Positions 51,662-61,528 are shown, counted from the first letter of the stretch. The stretch is DNA of 64,000 nt from Pyrinomonas methylaliphatogenes (GCF_000820845.2 NZ_CBXV010000006.1:242040-306039); one strand, 5' to 3'. Numbers and translations: made by a program. Notes: a model not told the origin generated them from the sequence alone.

Positions 51662-52839
51662 AGGAGATCCGCGACGATCATCTTAGCGATCTCGAGCGAA
51701 GCGGTCGCCGCCGGGGATGGCGCATTGCAGACGTGAAACGACCGACGTCCGCGAACGATCAGAAAATCATCCACCAAGCTGCCATCCGGACGAAGCGCTT
51801 GCGCTCTTACGCCCGCACCCGCGGGGATCAGGTCTTCCGCTTGAACCGACGGGACGAGTCGCTGCAAGCTCTTGACGAAAGCCCTTTTGCTCGCCGAACG
51901 CCAGCACTCGAACGCCCCTTCGCGCCAGTAGCGCCGGGCCAAATGCCAGAAGCCGCTGAAAGCGAAGATCTCGCCAGCATCCCTCAACGCGATATCGGTC
52001 CAGCGGTAGCCTTCGCGTTTCAGCGCAAGCACCGCATTTGGCCCAGCGTGCACGCTGCCGCCGATCATGCGCGTAAAATGCACGCCGAGAAACGGGAAAT
52101 CGGGGTTGGGCACGGGATAGATGAGGTTGCGGACGAGATGGCGCCTTTCAGGCACGAGTTCGTAATACTCGCCGCGAAACGGGACGATCGCAACGCCCGG
52201 CTCCACTCCGCACATGCGCGCGATGCGATCGCTATGAAGTCCAGCGCAGTTGATGAGCGTGCGCGCTTGAAAAGCCTCACGTTCGGTCTCGATGGTGATC
52301 GCCTCGCCCCGTTCGATGATGTTCACGACCTTCGAATTCAATCGAAGATCCGCGCCTCGCTCTTCGAGAAGTGACGCGATCCGGTTCGCAACTTCGCGGT
52401 AATCGACGATCCCCGCGCTCGGCACATGAAGAGCGGCGACGCCCCGCACAAACGGCTCGTATCTTTCGATCTCCGCGCCGTGGAGCCACTCGACCTGCAC
52501 GCCGTTGGCCATTCCGCGCGCGCGTATGCGCTCGAGCGCGGCGAGCTCTCTCTCTTCGACGGCGACGATCAATTTGCCGCAGATCTCATGAGCGATGCCA
52601 TGCTCGCGACAGAATCGGACCATCGCGCGGTTTCCGGCGCGCGCGAGCCTCGCTTTGAGGCTGCCCGGCGCGTAGTAAACGCCCGAATGTATGACTCCGC
52701 TGTTGCGACCCGATTGATGACTGGCCCACGCGCCCTCTTTCTCAAGGATCAAGACGGAGCTTGCCGGGCGCGCTTCGCTCAAACGCAACCCCACAGCGAG
52801 CCCGACGATGCCGCCGCCGATGATCGCGAAATCGTACAT
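51646..52839 (-). CDS. lhgO: L-2-hydroxyglutarate oxidase-like FAD protein
   Basis: 397 residues from the ATG at 52839 (a TTG three codons upstream is less likely). The dinucleotide fold DFAIIGGGIVGLAVGLRLSEARPASSVLILEKE is followed by ASHQSGRNSGVIHSGVYYAPGSLKARLARAGNRAM, diagnostic of the LhgO group. INCAGLHSDRIARMCGVEP and AGAGVRAQALRPDGSLVDDFLI also match. It oxidises L-2-hydroxyglutarate to 2-oxoglutarate at the membrane, feeding electrons to the respiratory chain. Monocistronic; 3' end carries a repeat unit. Confidence 0.93.
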   Translation of the reverse strand: MYDFAIIGGGIVGLAVGLRLSEARPASSVLILEKEGAWASHQSGRNSGVIHSGVYYAPGSLKARLARAGNRAMVRFCREHGIAHEICGKLIVAVEERELAALERIRARGMANGVQVEWLHGAEIERYEPFVRGVAALHVPSAGIVDYREVANRIASLLEERGADLRLNSKVVNIIERGEAITIETEREAFQARTLINCAGLHSDRIARMCGVEPGVAIVPFRGEYYELVPERRHLVRNLIYPVPNPDFPFLGVHFTRMIGGSVHAGPNAVLALKREGYRWTDIALRDAGEIFAFSGFWHLARRYWREGAFECWRSASKRAFVKSLQRLVPSVQAEDLIPAGAGVRAQALRPDGSLVDDFLIVRGRRSFHVCNAPSPAATASLEIAKMIVADLLSRSE

Positions 52840-52863
52840 AGCGCGCAAAAGCTAACATATTTG

Positions 52864-52980
52864 GCAACTTAAGAGAATAGACCGAACGCTCGCGCTTAAT
52901 TGACAACAGAGAAGTGTGGTGTACAGATGGTGTGCAACTGGAAATTAGAGAACGCTCGCGCCACAGTGACAACAGGGAAG
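52864..52980. repeat. Repeat-gap-repeat unit, diverged
   Basis: Segment 52864-52914 is similar to 52934-52980; the best-matched part, 52884-52914 versus 52950-52980, has 25 of 31 identities at a period of 66 bp. It lies in the otherwise empty 52849-53125 interval. Confidence 0.6.
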
Positions 52981-53125
52981 GCCATCGCGGGAGCTTATAA
53001 CGACGCGCGCTGAAAATCCGGATAATTATCCCACAGCTACCATGCGAACCGCCCCCACTTGTTTCGCCAGCGCTTTGGCTTTCAGAACGGCATAGCCGAG
53101 CGCCACAGTTCGCGCAGTAAAGATG

Positions 53126-53157
53126 AAGGCGTAAGGAGCGCGCGCTCCTTACGCCTT
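53126..53157 (-). terminator. Perfect hairpin, probable terminator
   Basis: AAGGCGTAAGGAGCG and its exact complement CGCTCCTTACGCCTT flank a CG centre. It lies 50 bp after the stop of the beta-helix gene (53207). On the minus strand it is followed by a T-rich but not pure T stretch (CATCTTTACT). Could act in both directions. Confidence 0.65.
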
Positions 53158-53206
53158 TCGAACCGCTGACTAACAAGCCTTAAGCGGAGCGGCGCATCAG
53201 CTTTCC

Positions 53207-56176
53207 TCAAAGGATCGAGACGGTCGCGCTATTGCTGCGCTGTCCGTTGACGATGATCGTCAACTCGACCGTACCAGCTCCGCGCAATTCAGGCACGAGC
53301 CGCACGATGATCTCGTTGAACAGCGTCGGGCGCGATGTCACGCCCGCATATTCGACCGGCAACTGGAAGACGCGCCCATCCTGCGTGCGCGCTTCCACTA
53401 TGACCGACTCGGCGAGATTGGCTACGGTTTGATCGCCGACCCGTATGTCGTTACTCGCATCGGTGTTTGGAGCGAAATTCAATCCGGTCGCAAAGAGCAT
53501 CAAGCGCGTCATCTGATGGCCGAAGAGCAAACTATCGGTCTCGACGCTGAACGGACCGGCCATCAGATCCGCAGTGAGCGCCACCGCTTCGCCTGTCCCA
53601 TTGCCAGCTTTGGTGAACAATCCCGGAGCGATTCTCGTTACCGTTACGGTACCGTAAGCGACTATCGCATCGAGCGAAGTGACGATCACTTCGGCGCTTC
53701 CATCGCTCAGATCGGCGGGAACGACGAAGTCTATACGCGATGGCGAGACGTAGATGAGCGGAGCGGCTCGACCGCCGATCACAACGCTTACGCCGCTTAA
53801 CTCATATGGCAACTGCCCGAGAAGTTGTTCGGCGGACGCCACTTCCGTCTTCGCCCCAAGCGGATTGCTGGTCGCATCGCCCAGCACAACGCCGAGGCTT
53901 GAAGGTGCAAGAACGGGGGCGAAGCTCGCGCTTGATCGCGTATCCGCCGCGCTTATGTTCGCGGCGACCTCGACCGCAAGCGTATTTGAAGCGCTCGATG
54001 ATGAGCTACTCTGCATCAAATCGTAGGCTTGCTTAAGGCGCGAAGCGGCGATCTGCAAGCGGTTCGTGATGCTCGTAGATGAAACACCTGCATCGAGCAA
54101 CGCCGCCGCGGAACGCAAGAAGTAAATGGCCGCGCGGAGACACTTATCTATCTGCGCAGCGTTGGCGAAGCGCGTGGCTTCGGCAGCGAAGACCGTGCGC
54201 GCCTGTTCCACAGCGCTTAGCACGGAGAGCGTCTGCGCCGAAGAGAGGCTCGACGAAGAAGCCAGTTGCGAAGCGCTGTTGGCCGCCGCTTGCACCAGCG
54301 CAGGAGATGCCGGTGGCGGCGTTGGCGTCGGGGTTGGCGTCGGCGTAGGAGTAGGTGTGGGTGTAGGTGTGGGCGTCGGTGTCGGTGTCGGCGTGGGAGT
54401 CGGCGTCGGACTGGGCGATGGCGTCGGGTTGGGCTGCGGCGACACACCGCCGTAGATAGCTGCCTCCAGCGCGTCTTGGTTGACGCCAATGTCGGTGCCA
54501 TCAGTAGCTTGTCCCTTGTACGGAGAACTGGCGAGCAGGCGGTAGTTCCTATTGGCTATGTCCGTGAAACCAACATCCTCCACATATCGCGGGAAGTAGT
54601 TTCCCGGTGGGAACCAGTTTTGTGGTTCTATGTACTGAACTTGTGCGCCTATAATCACGTTTTTGGTGATTATCGACCCAGGTAAGTAGTCCCTTATCGT
54701 CGGCCCGTCCGGCCCGGAGCCACTACCAAAAATCCCATACTGGCTGTGATTGACAATATTGTCTCGAAACACAAAACCCTGCGACACGCCGCCGCTATCT
54801 ATTAGCGTTATGTTTCCGCTCTGCAGTATTGTATTGTGTTCAATTACAACGTTGTCAGCGCCCATTCCGCCGATGGTCAAAAACACACCATTGCCACCGC
54901 TCGGCCAAATCGACCCGCTCACGTCGTAAAACAAGTTCTGCCGAACTCGGTAATTCCCGCCCTTGCCTGAAGGATGTGCCCAGTCTTCATCTGCCATCAA
55001 AAAGGCCGCCGCCACCTTGCGCACAATGTTGTAACGAAATTCTACGTCCTCAACCTTCGCCCAATTGTAGCCGACATCTCCCGAAGTGGTGAAAAGAACG
55101 GCGTAACCAACTTGCCCAGACACCCAACAGTTCTCGAACAAGTTCGCCTCTATCAAGACTCGCTGCGCGCTCTTTAACTCGAACAGGTTCTTTACAGACC
55201 ACGGGCTGTTGAACCATTCAGGCGGCTTGGAAAAATAATTGCGCCTTATCACAATGTTCGTGGGTATCAACCCGTTGATTGCCGGCATGGCCCCGCCAAA
55301 CATCACGTTCTCACCCGCACCTTCGAGATAATTGTTCTCGATGATGTACCGCCCCGTCCCGTTCCACCCCAAAATAGCTTGCGAGTCCTGCCCCTGAACC
55401 TTGAAACCGGCAATGTAGCTGTTGATGATTTGCGTGTCGGACGAGTTCAAGGCCACTCCGCGCTTGAGTCCCTGATTTGGGAAGGCGTGTATGTAGCAAC
55501 GGTCAATCACAAGATGATGGGGCACTTTGCTGAGGTCGTCTTGTTGGCTGTCGCCGAAGCCGAGCAACACCAAGTCATAAATGAAAGCGTTCTCATCGAC
55601 AGGGCGCATCTCCAACCCCACCAACTTGTAGTGGTGCGCACCCAACTCCGTCTGAATGGTGGGAGCAAACCCGCCTCCGGCGGAAACTATCTTCGGCATC
55701 AACGGCGCGTGCTCGGGCTTCACATAAGACTGCCAACCGAACTGATGGCGCGGAAACTGGTCTAGGTTCCACAGCCCAGTTGTCGGATCGGTGGCCGCAA
55801 GTATCTCGCTCGACGTGTAGGGGGCAGTGCCTGACGGTAGCTCACCGGCGCGCGACGAGCGGATGGTGATGTAGGCTTGCTCGTCGGTCATCCCCTGCGG
55901 CACGGGTCCCTTGTTGCGCAGGATGATGGGGCCTTGGAACACCGCCCCAGCCTCGACCACTATCTCGTCGCCGTAGCGGGCTGAGTCGATAGCTGCTTGG
56001 AGATTATCGCCTGCGTGCACCCATATCTGGTCGGCTTGACAGATTATGCCGAGCAGAAGGCCCCAGAGAATGCACAAAGCGATTCTTACGTTACATGATT
56101 GTTTTCTTATTTTTGTCTTTGGTTGAAGAGGAACTGATGATCCCTTTGAGAGCGTTATCCCTTGTAGATAGCACAT
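53207..56176 (-). CDS. Secreted right-handed beta-helix protein with TP linker and Solibacter-type C-terminus
   Basis: 989 residues. The signal peptide is IALCILWGLLLGIICQADQ. The beta-helix (about 48-580) has repeated V-I-E-N-N, I-I-N-S-Y and V-I-E-H-N-T strands typical of surface polysaccharide-active proteins. A (TP)n linker lies at about 588-620, then a helical Ser/Ala-rich part, then a TIGR03437-like domain (about 790-989: SPSRIDFVVPADLSDGSAEVIV through GAGTVELTIIVNGQRSNSATVSIL). The GEMM riboswitch upstream makes it c-di-GMP regulated; its SD (GAGGTGG) overlaps the riboswitch end. A second copy of the helix is at 62965-64000. Confidence 0.85.
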   Translation of the reverse strand: MCYLQGITLSKGSSVPLQPKTKIRKQSCNVRIALCILWGLLLGIICQADQIWVHAGDNLQAAIDSARYGDEIVVEAGAVFQGPIILRNKGPVPQGMTDEQAYITIRSSRAGELPSGTAPYTSSEILAATDPTTGLWNLDQFPRHQFGWQSYVKPEHAPLMPKIVSAGGGFAPTIQTELGAHHYKLVGLEMRPVDENAFIYDLVLLGFGDSQQDDLSKVPHHLVIDRCYIHAFPNQGLKRGVALNSSDTQIINSYIAGFKVQGQDSQAILGWNGTGRYIIENNYLEGAGENVMFGGAMPAINGLIPTNIVIRRNYFSKPPEWFNSPWSVKNLFELKSAQRVLIEANLFENCWVSGQVGYAVLFTTSGDVGYNWAKVEDVEFRYNIVRKVAAAFLMADEDWAHPSGKGGNYRVRQNLFYDVSGSIWPSGGNGVFLTIGGMGADNVVIEHNTILQSGNITLIDSGGVSQGFVFRDNIVNHSQYGIFGSGSGPDGPTIRDYLPGSIITKNVIIGAQVQYIEPQNWFPPGNYFPRYVEDVGFTDIANRNYRLLASSPYKGQATDGTDIGVNQDALEAAIYGGVSPQPNPTPSPSPTPTPTPTPTPTPTPTPTPTPTPTPTPTPTPPPASPALVQAAANSASQLASSSSLSSAQTLSVLSAVEQARTVFAAEATRFANAAQIDKCLRAAIYFLRSAAALLDAGVSSTSITNRLQIAASRLKQAYDLMQSSSSSSASNTLAVEVAANISAADTRSSASFAPVLAPSSLGVVLGDATSNPLGAKTEVASAEQLLGQLPYELSGVSVVIGGRAAPLIYVSPSRIDFVVPADLSDGSAEVIVTSLDAIVAYGTVTVTRIAPGLFTKAGNGTGEAVALTADLMAGPFSVETDSLLFGHQMTRLMLFATGLNFAPNTDASNDIRVGDQTVANLAESVIVEARTQDGRVFQLPVEYAGVTSRPTLFNEIIVRLVPELRGAGTVELTIIVNGQRSNSATVSIL
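54315..54412. repeat. Hexanucleotide tandem repeat coding for (Thr-Pro)n
   Basis: About 98 bp of GGYGTN-type hexamers. On the minus strand they encode the alternating Pro-Thr linker of the beta-helix protein. Prone to length change by slippage; a spacer to extend the domain from the surface. Confidence 0.85.
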
Positions 56177-56186
56177 CTTTACACCA

Positions 56187-56280
56187 CCTCACTTCGGCAA
56201 CCCGGCCAAGTCAGCTTAAGAACTGACTTCCGTAGGCTTTGCGCCCCTCGCTCACACGAGGTTTGCCCTTATCGGTGAAG
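56187..56280 (-). ncRNA. Cyclic di-GMP-I (GEMM) riboswitch
   Basis: On the minus strand the conserved GEMM-I parts follow in order: AGGGCAAACC, a hairpin with a six-base loop where most members have GNRA, GGGCGCAAAGCC, a second hairpin (GUCAGUU / AGCUGAC), and GGGUUGCCG. An outer stem pairs CUUCAC (56275-56280) with GUGAGG (56187-56192). The base before CGCAAAGCC is G where Vibrio Vc2 has A. Its 3' strand carries the SD of the 53207-56176 gene, so control of translation start is likely. Confidence 0.82.
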
Positions 56281-56809
56281 CCAACAGCCTATCAAGAGAC
56301 GGTCGGCGTCTTTACCGTTTCTGTTTCGCCCCTTAAATGCGAAGCGAGATTTTAGACTCGCCGCATCGGCAGGGCTGTGAATACGAACCTTTCCGTCGAC
56401 GCGGAAGCTGTTCAACTTGTAATGTCGGGGCAAGAGGATAGGAGCAAGATTTACGGTCGGGAAAGCCGTCTGAATGACAGCTCACTTAAGAACGATATGA
56501 GCTTGTTCGTTTTTTGTCAATACCCTTTTTTGAAATCGCACCAAACCTCAATAAAACCGCAACAATCACTGTCATTTGCCGGTGGCCCTAAACGTTACTC
56601 TTGAAACGCCCCTCTTAACTTTAGCGTCTCTGGGGCAAAACTTGTATGTCAGACCTTTCCATGAAGATTTTTCGGAACATTCACCGCATTGCCAATATAA
56701 CTTACTATGTTCAAGGCTCGCTAAAGGTTGGCGATCCTGTTTTTGCCCGACAAATCACCAGCCGCCAGCGGCTTCACCCGAACGAGAACGAAAACTTGGA
56801 GTGCCACGG
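56281..56809. other. Divergent intergenic region
   Basis: About 530 bp between the riboswitch-led beta-helix gene (minus) and the PEP-CTERM gene (plus). AT-rich in its middle. It must contain two divergent promoters; none could be pinned down. Frames here show no domain. No second riboswitch was found. Confidence 0.45.
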
Positions 56810-57490
56810 ATGAGGAAATACTTCAATACTCTCTGCTTGTTAACTGCTTGCCTTCTTCTTCCTCAGCAATCGAATGCGGAAGAGATGATCATCACGGGCG
56901 GCAATCTCTCTGTTGCCGGGCTATCCGGCGGGCCGAGCTTTACGCTTCAGGGCAGCGGATTTTCCGCAACCGGCGGGAGAGATCCCGGATTCGTCGCAGC
57001 GCAACTCTGCTCGCCATGTGTTGAAGGGCAAACGGTCAGCGCAGCGGCCAATTTCGCCGGTGAACTAACTCTAGGATCAGGTCAGGCAACCTACGGCGGC
57101 ACATCGTACAGCAACATTTACTACACTGGTAACCTAACCTTCACTAGCAATTCCGTGATGCTTACAGCAACAAGCGATTCCTCTTTGCAGATCTCTGTTC
57201 CCTTCGTTCTCAGCGGAAGCCTGAACGGCTATTTACAAAACCCTTTCGTTTCACCGAGCGATCCCGTCTTCACGCTCGTCCTGAGCGGTCAAGGGTTAGC
57301 GACAATAGAGTTCTTGCGCACGAGCTATACTGATAACCAAGGGCGACAGTTTTTTCAGTTTCGAAGCATCGATTACAAGTTCCAGCCGGTCCCAGAACCT
57401 GCGACGTTGCTTCTTCTAGGGAGCGGGCTTGCCGGTCTCGCAAGTCACTATCGAAAGCGGTTGCGGCGTAAAATTAGAAGCGAATCGTAA
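56810..57490 (+). CDS. PEP-CTERM sorting domain protein
   Basis: 226 residues from the ATG at 56810. The signal peptide MRKYFNTLCLLTACLLLPQQSNAEE is followed by a beta-rich body (SLQISVPFVLSGSLNGYLQNPF) and the C-terminus VPEPATLLLLGSGLAGLASHYRKRLRRKIRSES. Exosortase substrate. A long inverted repeat (57509-57542, GGGCGAG/CTCGCCC) follows and may terminate transcription. GTAAGATTT at the stop codon recurs 70 bp downstream (57557-57565), a weak gene-end echo. Confidence 0.92.
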   Translation: MRKYFNTLCLLTACLLLPQQSNAEEMIITGGNLSVAGLSGGPSFTLQGSGFSATGGRDPGFVAAQLCSPCVEGQTVSAAANFAGELTLGSGQATYGGTSYSNIYYTGNLTFTSNSVMLTATSDSSLQISVPFVLSGSLNGYLQNPFVSPSDPVFTLVLSGQGLATIEFLRTSYTDNQGRQFFQFRSIDYKFQPVPEPATLLLLGSGLAGLASHYRKRLRRKIRSES

Positions 57491-57607
57491 GATTTCCGCG
57501 CGAACGATGGGCGAGGGTCTTCGACTCAGAGGCTTCTCGCCCCCGAACTTCTCGATGTAAGATTTATTCGGCGGACGCAAGCATCCATCTCTAGTACTGA
57601 GTTCGAA

Positions 57608-59770
57608 ATGAAACAGGTAATACGCAAAGGTTTAAAGGAGATCATCGTTGACGAAGTGCCGGACCCTCCGGTTGCCCCGCATCACGTGCTCGTCAGGCCG
57701 CTCTATTCACTCATCAGTAGTGGGACGGAAACAGCAAGCATCCATCAAGAAGGCGTGCTCAAGGAGGTGGCCGAAAATCCTTCTCACTTGAGGAAGATCT
57801 GGGAGGCGCTCAAAATAAACGGTCCGGTAAGAACCACGGCTGAGGTTATAGCCAAATTCAGCGAGTACGCCGTTCTCGGTTACTTCGGAGCAGGCGTCGT
57901 CGTTGATAAGCATTCGACCGTCACCGATCTCCAAATCGGTGATCGCGTCGCTTATGGGGGCGAAGGTACGGGCCACGGCGAGGCCATTCTAACCGGACGC
58001 AATCTTGTAGCACGTGTCCCCGACGAGGTAAGCTTCGAGCACGCTTGTTTCGCCACGCTGGGAAGCATCGCGCTACATGCTGTCAGGATAGCCGATATCA
58101 ATCTCGGCGATCGCGTCGCCGTGATCGGGTTGGGACTTGTCGGTCAACTCATCTCTCAACTGGTTCGCTTACAAGGCGGCGTCGTCATCGCCACTGATCT
58201 TCGTCCCGAGCGCGTCGAACTAGCTCGAAGATTAGGCGCCGATCACGCTCTACCGGGAGACGCTTCCGTCATCGAAGCGACGAACTCGTTGACCGAAGGC
58301 AAGGGAGCCGATTGCGTCATCATCGCGGCAGCTTCCAAATCGGAAGCTCCATGTCATTTGGCTTTGCAACTTTGTCGCGATCGCGGGCGCATCGTCATAG
58401 TCGGCGCAGTGCCTATCAACTTTCCGTGGGAAGAGATGTATCTAAAAGAGGTTCAACTCTTCATGTCGCGCGCCTACGGTCCGAGCAGCTACGATCCAGC
58501 ATACGAAAGACGCGGGCAGGATTATCCCTTCGCCTACGTTCGCTGGACCGAGAATCGGAACATGGAGGAGTTCCTGCGATTGGTCGCTGCCGGGCGCGTC
58601 GATCTAGCGCCGCTGATCACGCACCGGTTCCCATTGGAAGAAGCACCCGAAGCTTACAAAACCATTCTCGATCCGCAATCGGGCAGTTTGGCTGTCCTCT
58701 TGCGCTACCCCGCCGCCTCGGAAGAGAAACCTGCCGAGACATTCATTCCGCAGCGTAAAGTGGCGGTGCGCAAAACTGCAGATCAGCGGGCCGAGTTCCG
58801 CGTCGCGCTCGTCGGCGCGGGCAATATCGCCCGTTGGGCACACCTTCCGAGCCTCAAGAAGGTGCCCGGAGTAAAGTTGCGTGCGGTCTATTCGACAAAT
58901 GGCGCGCGAGCGAAGAGCTATGCGCTGAGGTTCGGCGCGGATTACTGCTGCTCCGATTACGAAGAGATTTTGCGAGATCCCGAGATCAACGTCGTGGTCA
59001 TCACAAGTCGTAATCAATATCACTACTCGCAAGCGCTCGCGGCGCTGCGCGCGGGCAAGCACGTGTTCGTCGAAAAGCCGATGGCGCTGACCGAAGAGGA
59101 ATGCCGAGAGCTTTGCGAAGCTGTTCGTGACACCGGATTACATCTCGCCGTTGGGTTCAATCGTCGTTTCGCTCCGCTGTACGTTGAGATGAAGAAGCGT
59201 TTGGCCTGGCGCGCGAGCCCTGCCGTCATCAACTGCCGGATGAATTCACCGGGCATCTCCGGCTCTTACTGGATGGCTGACCCGTCCATCGGCGGCGCTA
59301 TCTTGGGCGAAGCTTGTCACTTCGTTGATCTGATGTACTGGCTGCTTGAGTCTGAATCAGTAGAGGTCTCGGCCTATTGCTTGCCGACGGGCAAGCAAGA
59401 CCCTATTGGAGAGAACAACATCGTTGCTAGTTTCCGCTTTGCTGATGGTTCTATCGGCAATTTAACTTACTGCACGGCAGGTAGCAGAACTTCCGGCGGC
59501 GAAAGAGTTGAAGCCTTCGCCCAAGGCATCGGCATCATTGTAGACAGTTTCAAAAGCCTGACCATTTGCGGCACGAGCAAACGCAAGAGATCCGACTTGT
59601 GGGCACGTAAAGGTTACGACGAACAAATGCGCTTCTTTTTTAGAGATATCTTGCAAGAAACTAACAACGTCGCGGATGTCATGGATGGAACCCGCGCTAC
59701 GATATACTGCCGTAAGATTTTAGAATCTGCATCGACTTTTAAGCCCATTAGGATCAAAATGGAATTGTAG
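57608..59770 (+). CDS. Bi-domain oxidoreductase (zinc alcohol dehydrogenase-like + GFO/IDH/MOCA)
   Basis: 720 residues. The N-terminal half is an MDR protein (PHHVLVRPLYSLISSGTETASIHQ, GDRVAVIGLGLVGQLISQLVRLQGG) without the full zinc-ligand set of classical ADHs. The C-terminal half (from about 395) is GFO/IDH/MOCA: RVALVGAGNIARWAHLPSLKKVPGVKLRAVYS, HVFVEKPMALTEEE, LHLAVGFNRRF. Such fused proteins are frequent in surface polysaccharide loci, probably acting on nucleotide-sugar-like intermediates. Followed after 30 bp by a glycosyltransferase, likely one transcript. Confidence 0.93.
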   Translation: MKQVIRKGLKEIIVDEVPDPPVAPHHVLVRPLYSLISSGTETASIHQEGVLKEVAENPSHLRKIWEALKINGPVRTTAEVIAKFSEYAVLGYFGAGVVVDKHSTVTDLQIGDRVAYGGEGTGHGEAILTGRNLVARVPDEVSFEHACFATLGSIALHAVRIADINLGDRVAVIGLGLVGQLISQLVRLQGGVVIATDLRPERVELARRLGADHALPGDASVIEATNSLTEGKGADCVIIAAASKSEAPCHLALQLCRDRGRIVIVGAVPINFPWEEMYLKEVQLFMSRAYGPSSYDPAYERRGQDYPFAYVRWTENRNMEEFLRLVAAGRVDLAPLITHRFPLEEAPEAYKTILDPQSGSLAVLLRYPAASEEKPAETFIPQRKVAVRKTADQRAEFRVALVGAGNIARWAHLPSLKKVPGVKLRAVYSTNGARAKSYALRFGADYCCSDYEEILRDPEINVVVITSRNQYHYSQALAALRAGKHVFVEKPMALTEEECRELCEAVRDTGLHLAVGFNRRFAPLYVEMKKRLAWRASPAVINCRMNSPGISGSYWMADPSIGGAILGEACHFVDLMYWLLESESVEVSAYCLPTGKQDPIGENNIVASFRFADGSIGNLTYCTAGSRTSGGERVEAFAQGIGIIVDSFKSLTICGTSKRKRSDLWARKGYDEQMRFFFRDILQETNNVADVMDGTRATIYCRKILESASTFKPIRIKMEL

Positions 59771-59800
59771 ATTTGCTTATACGTGTACTTGGGTATAAAT

Positions 59801-61330
59801 ATGTTCACGTTCACTAAGAATAACTTCATGCTTGCCCTTCTAGCATTAACGACAATTTATCTACTGCTAGCATTCGCAAGCGCAGTGACAGAAAGACCTG
59901 GTATAGACGAAGGTTGTTTCGCAAATCCAGCTCTTAATCTGATCAGATCAGGGCATTTTGGAACGACAGTTTTAGACTCGTCAGCAAATGGGTTAACGCG
60001 CATAGAGCAAAGAACCTATTGGGTCATGCCACTGCATTTATTGCTACAAGCGGCATGGTATAAGGTATTTGGGTTCAGCTTATTCACAATGCGTGGGATG
60101 TCAATATTTTGGGGATTGATCGCACTCTTTTCTTGGTTTTTTATCCTAAAAACTCTCTCTGGGTCAAGAGAGATGGCTCTCCTGATGTTTTTTTTGATGA
60201 GTGTTGACTATATCTTTATTAATATTGCCTCATCCGGTCGAATGGACATGATGAGTGCAGCTCTAGGAGCATTGTCTTTTTTGACATATTTAAAGCTTCG
60301 GGAGAAGAATTTATATCTAGCTATTCTGCTTAGCCAGTCATTGGTCGTTTGCAGCGGGTTAACACATCCCAACGGGGGGCTAGTTGCCTTCTTCGGATCA
60401 CTTTTCCTTGTTCTGTATTTTGATCATAACATGCTGCGACTCAAGCATTTAGCGTTTGGGATTATTCCCTACATCGTGGGGGGTGCATGTTGGCTGATCT
60501 ATATAATGCAAGATCCTATCGCTTTCAAAGTTCAATTTACAGCTAACGCAACAATGAGCGGAAGGCTCAGCTTATTGAGCGCCCCTTGGAGAGGCTTTTT
60601 TCTAGAATTTCAAAAAAGATACCCGTTAGTCTTCGGTTTGAGTGGACACTCCGCCGGAAGAACCGGCCCGATCTATCTAAAGTCAATTGTGCTAGTGGCA
60701 TACCTAACGGGAGTTATAGGCTCTCTTCTTAAACCTGATATAAGAAGGCACAAAGGGCTCAAAGCGTTATTATTCCTAACAACAATATCTTTCTGTGTAC
60801 TAGCGATTTTCGACGGACAGAAACTTCATTACAATATGATTTATATCGCCCCCCTGTACGTAGCATTGTTATCTTCTTGGGGCTATGTCTCCTTAAATGA
60901 GTACAAATCAAAGCCCTTGAAAACCCTTTTTGCAATCAGCTTACTTGGGGTGGCAATGTTCCAGGCAGGTGGCATCTTTTTGAGAGCCGCTCAAAACTCC
61001 TACTCTAACGACTATCTTCCGGCAGTGAACTACCTTAAGCAGCATGCACTCCCTTCCGATTTAATTATGGGGAGTGCTGCTTTAGGCTTTGGTCTAGGTT
61101 TTCCTGACAATTTGACTGACGATGTTAGACTAGGTTTTTTCTCTGGCAAGAAACCCGATTATATAGTTATAGAAGGAGAGTATGACTTGGCCCACCAAGT
61201 TTACAAAGAAAAAGCTCCTGAAATTTATTCTCACATACTGAAAACACTAAAAGATTACCAGCTAGTCTACGTCAGCAGAACTTTTAGGATCTACCACAGA
61301 AGCAACGAGCACAAACCAAGCACAAACTAG
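59801..61330 (+). CDS. GT39-like membrane glycosyltransferase
   Basis: About 509 residues from the ATG at 59801. Ten to eleven membrane helices with the acidic first loop ERPGIDEGCFANPALNLIRSGHFGTTVL and HLLLQAAWYKVFGFSLFTMRGMSIFWGLIALFSWFFIL, as in ArnT/GT39 proteins. The C-terminal soluble domain ends in GKKPDYIVIEGEYDL. The base composition is clearly richer in A+T than that of surrounding genes, suggesting a different origin. It probably transfers a sugar from a polyprenyl donor in the periplasm, together with the upstream oxidoreductase. Confidence 0.88.
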   Translation: MFTFTKNNFMLALLALTTIYLLLAFASAVTERPGIDEGCFANPALNLIRSGHFGTTVLDSSANGLTRIEQRTYWVMPLHLLLQAAWYKVFGFSLFTMRGMSIFWGLIALFSWFFILKTLSGSREMALLMFFLMSVDYIFINIASSGRMDMMSAALGALSFLTYLKLREKNLYLAILLSQSLVVCSGLTHPNGGLVAFFGSLFLVLYFDHNMLRLKHLAFGIIPYIVGGACWLIYIMQDPIAFKVQFTANATMSGRLSLLSAPWRGFFLEFQKRYPLVFGLSGHSAGRTGPIYLKSIVLVAYLTGVIGSLLKPDIRRHKGLKALLFLTTISFCVLAIFDGQKLHYNMIYIAPLYVALLSSWGYVSLNEYKSKPLKTLFAISLLGVAMFQAGGIFLRAAQNSYSNDYLPAVNYLKQHALPSDLIMGSAALGFGLGFPDNLTDDVRLGFFSGKKPDYIVIEGEYDLAHQVYKEKAPEIYSHILKTLKDYQLVYVSRTFRIYHRSNEHKPSTN

Positions 61331-61528
61331 TACACCAAAAACTTGGTTCGTAGCAATTATCCGGTCGTAGTGGCACCGGAGTCTGTCAGTCTGTCCCGTG
61401 CACTCTGCACGATGGAGCGACAAAGGATCGGCACCCCCTTGTGCGTTCTGCTTTGCCTCTTATATCGCCACCCAAGTGGACTAGGGTCTTGATGGTGGTG
61501 TCTGCATATTATTGTTCTTCTTGCTGTT

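Noticed and set aside
53176..53200. A 144-residue minus frame at 52742-53176
   Set aside because: It overlaps the hairpin terminator and repeat unit, and its end is the oxidase gene in another frame.
54315..54412. Tandem hexamers as a regulatory or CRISPR-like repeat
   Set aside because: They are in frame in a confirmed gene and encode a Thr-Pro linker.
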